From assembly GCA_023386645.1 (NCBI GenBank), contig JAEWJI010000039.1, forward strand, positions 18,811 to 82,810: a stretch of DNA of 64,000 nt, read 5' to 3'. Origin of the DNA: Pseudomonadota bacterium. GTDB lineage: Bacteria > Pseudomonadota > Alphaproteobacteria > Caulobacterales > Caulobacteraceae. The position numbers and the translations under genes were made by a program. Of the stretch, positions 59,158 to 64,000 are shown in pieces (position 1 is the first letter of the stretch; each line of letters begins with the position of its first letter). Below the pieces are notes generated by a model that was not told where the DNA came from, did not search any database, and saw only the letters and a program-made list of their open reading frames with translations.

Positions 59158-59454
59158 ATGCGCAAGATCTTGATCGCCTCCGCAGTCGGCCTCGCGCTGG
59201 TCGGCGGACAGGCTGCGGCCTCGGTGAGCTCTGCGCAATCGCTCCGGGTTGGGGATCGCATCGGGGCCCCGATGGGCGTCGTTGACGGACAGGTGGTGGG
59301 TCTGCCGTCCTGGCTTCAGGCGCTTTACGCAGGAGCCGGCGGTGGCGCCGCGGGGGCTGCGGCCGTTATCGCAGCTGTCGGGGTCGCGGTCGCTGCGACC
59401 TATGGGATTGTCGAAGAAGTGGCTGGCGACGACGAGGATGCCAGCGGCAACTGA
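59158..59454 (+). CDS. Small exported Gly/Ala-rich protein
   Basis: The 98-residue product starts at an ATG with AAGGA upstream. A signal peptide (MRKILIASAVGLALVGGQAAAS) is followed by a polar part (LRVGDRIGAPMGVVDG), a Gly/Ala-rich membrane-like segment (AGAGGGAAGAAAVIAAVGVA) and an acidic end. Its place inside the polysaccharide cluster and its own terminator suggest an abundant secreted or membrane peptide. I cannot name a family. Confidence 0.75.
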   Translation: MRKILIASAVGLALVGGQAAASVSSAQSLRVGDRIGAPMGVVDGQVVGLPSWLQALYAGAGGGAAGAAAVIAAVGVAVAATYGIVEEVAGDDEDASGN

Positions 59455-59495
59455 GCGCCTCAGGGCTCGCACACTGAATGCTTTTAAATCGTTCA

Positions 59496-59525
59496 AGGCG
59501 TCGCCAGACCTGGCGGCGCCTTTTT
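59496..59525 (+). terminator. Strong intrinsic terminator after the small exported gene
   Basis: AGGCGTCGCC and GGCGGCGCCT pair with one G-U around AGACCT and are followed by TTTTT. It is a clear rho-independent terminator that isolates the ligase/polymerase gene downstream. Confidence 0.88.
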
Positions 59526-59607
59526 CGTCGGCTGAGGGCGGCGATCGGTCTGGAAACAATGCTGACCGAGAGATAGCTCGGAGGTCTGACGTGGGTGGAC
59601 GCGAGCA

Positions 59608-60969
59608 ATGGGCGGCATTGCCGTGAAAAGACTTACCCTAGAGAGGGTGACATTTTCTCTGGCCGCGCTGCTTGGTCTTGTCGCAATCCTGTTGGGCGGC
59701 ACCTCGCAACGCGACGTCGGCTATTTCTTCCTTGTCGAGCTGGTGGCGGCGCCGGTTCTCGGCTTGGCCCTTTATACGCTTTGGAGCCGGGAGGGGTGGC
59801 GCGATCACCGCCCCGTCCTGGCGCTGACGGCTGCGATCGTCGCTGTACCCCTGGTTCAGCTGGCGCCCCTGCCGCCCGGGGTCTGGTCGGTCTTGCCAGG
59901 GCGTGAAGACCTCAACCTGGCGTCTCAGCTGCTAGGCTTACCGCCCCGTTGGCTGCCGATGACCCTGACGCCGGATGCCACGCGCGGCGCCCTGTGGTCA
60001 CTCCTGCCGCCCGTGGCGATGTTTATCGCGACTCTGGTCCTGAACGCCGAGCAGCGAACGCGACTGGCTCAGGTGGCGATCGGGGGCGGGGCGATCAGCA
60101 TGCTGCTGGCATGGGCTCAGCTGATCAGCGGAGGAGACGGCCTCTATCTCTATAGCTCTGTCGACGCGGGTTCGGTGGTCGGCTTCTTCACCAATCGCAA
60201 TCACCTAGCGACCCTGATCCTGATGTTGATCCCGCTAGCGGCAGCGTTGAGCCTCTCCGGCGCCGCCTGGGGATCGGATGATCCGCGAGTCGGACGGTGG
60301 CTGTTCGGACTGGTTCTCCTGGTGGCGATTGTGACCCTCGCGCTGACCCGCTCCCGGACGGGGATCGCCCTGACGGCTCCGGTTGTTCTTGCGTGTTTGA
60401 TCCTGGTCTGGTCAAGCCGAAGCGGAAGACGGCTGAGTTTGCCAGTCCTCAGTTTGATGGGGATTGTCGGCGCAGCGGTTACGACCGTGATCTTCTTTGG
60501 CCTGGATCCAATCCTCGATCGCTACGAGGCGTTAGGGGACAGACCGGAGCTGCGCTTCCTGAATTGGCCGCTGGTTATCGAAGCGGGGACGCGGTTTCAG
60601 CCCTGGGGGGCGGGCCTGGGCAGTTTCGATCCGGTCTACCGTTCCGTCGAGCCGCTATCTCAGCTGTCCCCGCAGGCCTTCACCCGGGCTCACAACGACT
60701 ACCTGGAGATCTGGTTGGAGACCGGGTGGATCGGACTGATCCTTCTTGGCCTAGTCCTGGCTTGGGCCGGGCGCGCTTGGTTCGGCGCCTGGAAGTCAGG
60801 GACATATCCCGCAATCCTGCTTTCCCGTGCAGCCGGGATCTCGATCCTGGTGGTCGTGCTCCATTCGGTGGTGGATTACCCCGTCAGAATGGAAGCGATA
60901 TCGGTGTGGCTGGCCTTTTGTCTGGGGGCTCTAACACCGGCGGCTCATCGAGATGGGCGGCGGTTCTAG
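59608..60969 (+). CDS. O-antigen ligase / Wzy-type polymerase family protein
   Basis: The 453-residue protein has about eleven hydrophobic helices and a large periplasmic loop with the family region VVGFFTNRNHLATLILML and, after it, FNRAHNDYLE-like FTRAHNDYLEIWLETGWIG. The family joins or polymerises undecaprenyl-linked oligosaccharides. Next to a Wzc-type kinase and a Wza-like exporter it is most likely the exopolysaccharide polymerase. Its stop overlaps the M48 gene end by four bases. Confidence 0.9.
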   Translation: MGGIAVKRLTLERVTFSLAALLGLVAILLGGTSQRDVGYFFLVELVAAPVLGLALYTLWSREGWRDHRPVLALTAAIVAVPLVQLAPLPPGVWSVLPGREDLNLASQLLGLPPRWLPMTLTPDATRGALWSLLPPVAMFIATLVLNAEQRTRLAQVAIGGGAISMLLAWAQLISGGDGLYLYSSVDAGSVVGFFTNRNHLATLILMLIPLAAALSLSGAAWGSDDPRVGRWLFGLVLLVAIVTLALTRSRTGIALTAPVVLACLILVWSSRSGRRLSLPVLSLMGIVGAAVTTVIFFGLDPILDRYEALGDRPELRFLNWPLVIEAGTRFQPWGAGLGSFDPVYRSVEPLSQLSPQAFTRAHNDYLEIWLETGWIGLILLGLVLAWAGRAWFGAWKSGTYPAILLSRAAGISILVVVLHSVVDYPVRMEAISVWLAFCLGALTPAAHRDGRRF

Positions 60970-61931
60970 GGGGGGAGAGGCTCGCCGCGAGTTCGCCGCT
61001 CGACAATCTCCCGCCAGTCTCTTTCGTGCGCCTGAGCGCGAGCTTCCCCGCTCGGGTATCCGAACCAGCCGAAATGAGCCGAGGCGAAATCCTGTGAAAA
61101 CCGCCGTCTGAACCCTGCTGCTTGCGACAGGTCAAACTCCGCTCGCGCCGCGAAGATCATTCCGGTCCTGTCAGCTTCCTGTTCCACCTGCCGGATTACA
61201 CCGGGGGGGCGAGGGCTAAGGCGCGAACGCTGATCCGTCCGCCACAACTCCGCGTGTCGCAATGCGTTGTGAGCCATTTCATGTCCCAGTAGGAGGGCGA
61301 GATCGTTATCCGAACTCGCGTAGGCCACCAGCCCGCTGGTGATCGAAATGCGCTCTCCATCGGCGCCGGCGTTCACATCAGGGGAGGGCATCACCTGTGC
61401 CTCATATCCACAGGCGACGGTGGGCGTGACCGAGACGATGAACTCGTCGGTATCGCGACTGACGACAAATCGAGCCGGGCCTGCGCGGAGGGCTTGATCG
61501 ATCTGCAGGGTCTGGGCCGCAAGGCGCGCATAGGTGACGTCCACGCCAGCCGCTGTTTCGGCGGCTTGCCCCAGAGGCTCGCCGTTCACGGCTAAGAGGA
61601 TGTCGTCTTCTCGGAGCCCCGCGTCGTAGGCCGGACTTCCCGAAGCGATAGCCAGGAGGGTCGGATAGCCTGGTCGAAATCGGAAAGCGGTCCGGGCTTG
61701 GTCTCGCAACTCAGGTCGATACTGCTCCAGGGCGTGCAGCGCCCAACCTGCTATTGGCTTACGGATCGGACACTGGTCAGCGTTCGCCACAGAAAGGCGG
61801 TACATCACTGACAGGACGCGCTGATCGAGAACCCGAAGGGCCTGCAGCGAGTTTGAAGCGCCCGGCGCCTCGACTGTAGAGACGGCGGCTGACTGTCCCA
61901 ACAGGACCGCAGCCAGGCCGAAGCGCCGCAA
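60966..61931 (-). CDS. M48-family zinc metalloprotease with PDZ domain
   Basis: The 321-residue product has a predicted TTG start and a short signal peptide (RRFGLAAVLLGQSAAVS). A PDZ-like segment lies at about residues 95-160 (AIASGSPAYDAGLREDDILL), inside the region before the protease core. The zinc site is HEMAH (near residue 217) with the third ligand in EQEADRTG. No other membrane helix is seen, so the mature protein should be periplasmic. It follows the Wza-like gene by 47 bases on the same strand. Confidence 0.85.
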   Translation of the reverse strand: MRRFGLAAVLLGQSAAVSTVEAPGASNSLQALRVLDQRVLSVMYRLSVANADQCPIRKPIAGWALHALEQYRPELRDQARTAFRFRPGYPTLLAIASGSPAYDAGLREDDILLAVNGEPLGQAAETAAGVDVTYARLAAQTLQIDQALRAGPARFVVSRDTDEFIVSVTPTVACGYEAQVMPSPDVNAGADGERISITSGLVAYASSDNDLALLLGHEMAHNALRHAELWRTDQRSRLSPRPPGVIRQVEQEADRTGMIFAARAEFDLSQAAGFRRRFSQDFASAHFGWFGYPSGEARAQAHERDWREIVERRTRGEPLPP

Positions 61932-61978
61932 CCCACTCGCGGCGTGCTGGGCGGCGGATCGGGCTCCAAGGGGCCCGG

Positions 61979-62656
61979 TTAGAACCAGCGGAAGACCCCA
62001 AGCACCGGCGCGGCCGAGATGATGTCTCGCCAGACTGACGCGGTTGCGGAACTGTCAACGACGATGACGTCGTCACCCTGGATCAGGGGGTCTTCTGCCT
62101 CCCCGCGGCGAATCGCCCTCAGGTCAAACACGCCGACCATCCGGCGATCCTCGACCTGGCGAAACACTGCCACCCGCGACAGATCCGCCACGCGGGTGGG
62201 TCCCTTCGCCATCGCCACAGCTTGCAACAGGCTCGTGCGGCCCTTCATCTGAAACACGCCCGGTTCGACCACAGCGCCGTCGACGGTAACCTTCTGACTG
62301 GCGGCCTCCGCAACAACCACGCTCACCTGCGGGTTCTGGAGATAGTCGTCGTCCAGCCTGTCGGCCAAGGCGGCTGCAAACTCGTCAGTGGTCTGGCCCG
62401 CCGCCCGCACCGCCCCGATCAAGGGCAGTTGTAGATTACCGGCCGCATCCACCTGAATCCGTTCAAACGTCAGGTCCTCAACCTGGTAAACGGTGATGTT
62501 CAGTAGGTCCAAGGGGCCAATGCGATAACCCGCCTGCGTCGTCTCTGCAGCCACAGGCACGGACCAGCCCGACGCCTGCAGATTGCGCTGGTTGCCGCCG
62601 CTGGCGCACGCCGTGCACAGCAACGCTGACCCAATGATTACAACAGCTGTTTTCAT
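61979..62656 (-). CDS. Wza-like polysaccharide export lipoprotein
   Basis: The chosen ATG at 62656 has GAGAGGG upstream and opens a lipoprotein signal (MKTAVVIIGSALLCTAC), so the cysteine at residue 17 is the likely lipidation site; a longer frame to 62776 lacks this. The polysaccharide-export domain (YRIGPLDLLNITVYQVEDLT) and a SLBB-like domain (KVTVDGAVVEPGVFQMKGRT) follow, in 225 residues. It would form the outer-membrane export channel with the Wzc-type protein. Confidence 0.92.
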   Translation of the reverse strand: MKTAVVIIGSALLCTACASGGNQRNLQASGWSVPVAAETTQAGYRIGPLDLLNITVYQVEDLTFERIQVDAAGNLQLPLIGAVRAAGQTTDEFAAALADRLDDDYLQNPQVSVVVAEAASQKVTVDGAVVEPGVFQMKGRTSLLQAVAMAKGPTRVADLSRVAVFRQVEDRRMVGVFDLRAIRRGEAEDPLIQGDDVIVVDSSATASVWRDIISAAPVLGVFRWF

Positions 62657-63009
62657 TACCCTCTCCATCACACCGCTCGATAGCGCGAAAGCCTGCTCCT
62701 GGCGAGTGAAGGGTTGGATACCAAACCTACGATTGATCAAATGAGGCGGCTGCATGACGCCCCAGATCGACAACAAAATTAGACTGTAGAAATCAAGAAT
62801 TCTGTCCGATCAATGCGTCTAGAACAAACGTTCCAAGTCTGTGGCGCTGATTAGCGTAAGATCAGCTTTTCTCAGAATGGCAACTGATCTTTCCTGACGA
62901 TAAACTGGTGGTTGCGTAGAAACGGCTGTTCGGCTAACGATGTGTGCAGGGGGAGTAGACTGGTGCAGCTTGGCTGGTCAGGTCACCCTTGGTGTTGGAC
63001 GGGTGACGC
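62657..63009. other. Intergenic region between export gene and glmS
   Basis: A less GC-rich stretch of 353 bases that should hold divergent promoters for the Wza-like gene and glmS. A small GCTGAT/ATCAGC stem followed by TTTTCTC lies at 62846-62873 on the plus strand, terminator-like but weak. I saw no match to the glmS ribozyme core and no gene. Confidence 0.45.

Positions 63010-64000
<991 letters not shown>

Noticed and set aside
62657..63009. glmS ribozyme or riboswitch upstream of glmS
   Set aside because: No core motif is recognisable, and this ribozyme is known from Gram-positive bacteria.

Overview
The window is GC-rich DNA with tightly packed genes, many of them overlapping by ATGA, GTGA or TGATG. 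The pyrH-frr-uppS-cdsA-dxr-rseP-bamA-ompH-lpxD-fabZ-lpxA-lpxI-lpxB order, the GTTC-N7-GTTC SOS operators before lexA and the IPTL-CTERM proteins point to an alphaproteobacterium of the Caulobacteraceae. Brevundimonas-like is my best guess from protein flavour, not a proven assignment.

Bases 1-34,200 are conserved chromosome. The 3' part of dnaE is followed by a GFA-family gene, then rpsB-tsf, then one long envelope run from pyrH to lpxB covering UMP kinase, ribosome recycling, undecaprenyl-PP and CDP-diacylglycerol synthesis, the MEP-pathway enzyme Dxr, RseP, BamA, the OmpH/Skp chaperone and the lipid A enzymes. A DUF6880 gene ends that run. On the minus strand lie gltA and gltX, with comEC divergent. 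A second minus-strand run is a PpiD-type foldase, trpE, trpG, trpD, trpC and lexA. The tpiA, secG and pyrG genes follow on the plus strand.

Bases 35,200-44,100 form a respiratory island. A membrane PQQ dehydrogenase on the minus strand diverges from ctaG, a cytochrome b561, a c-type cytochrome, a caa3-type subunit II with its own haem c domain, a fused subunit I/III and a small membrane protein. A dihaem lipoprotein cytochrome lies on the opposite strand. Together they could carry electrons from periplasmic sugar or polyol oxidation, through quinone and c-haems, to oxygen.

Bases 44,100-55,200 are accessory. They hold an SRAP (HMCES/YedK-like) gene coupled to a regulator with three tandem Cro/CI HTH domains and a 32-residue membrane microprotein, a LigD-type DNA ligase, three secreted proteins with nearly identical IPTL-CTERM-like tails, a VanZ-like protein, a single-domain HTH regulator, a membrane-anchored J-domain protein and many very small genes, several below 60 residues.

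Bases 55,400-62,700 hold an exopolysaccharide cluster: a Wzc-type tyrosine autokinase, a helical-repeat protein, a small exported Gly/Ala-rich protein, an O-antigen-ligase/polymerase family protein, an M48/PDZ protease and a Wza-like export lipoprotein. The window ends inside glmS, which starts with GTG. No tRNA, rRNA, CRISPR array or complete insertion sequence was seen.
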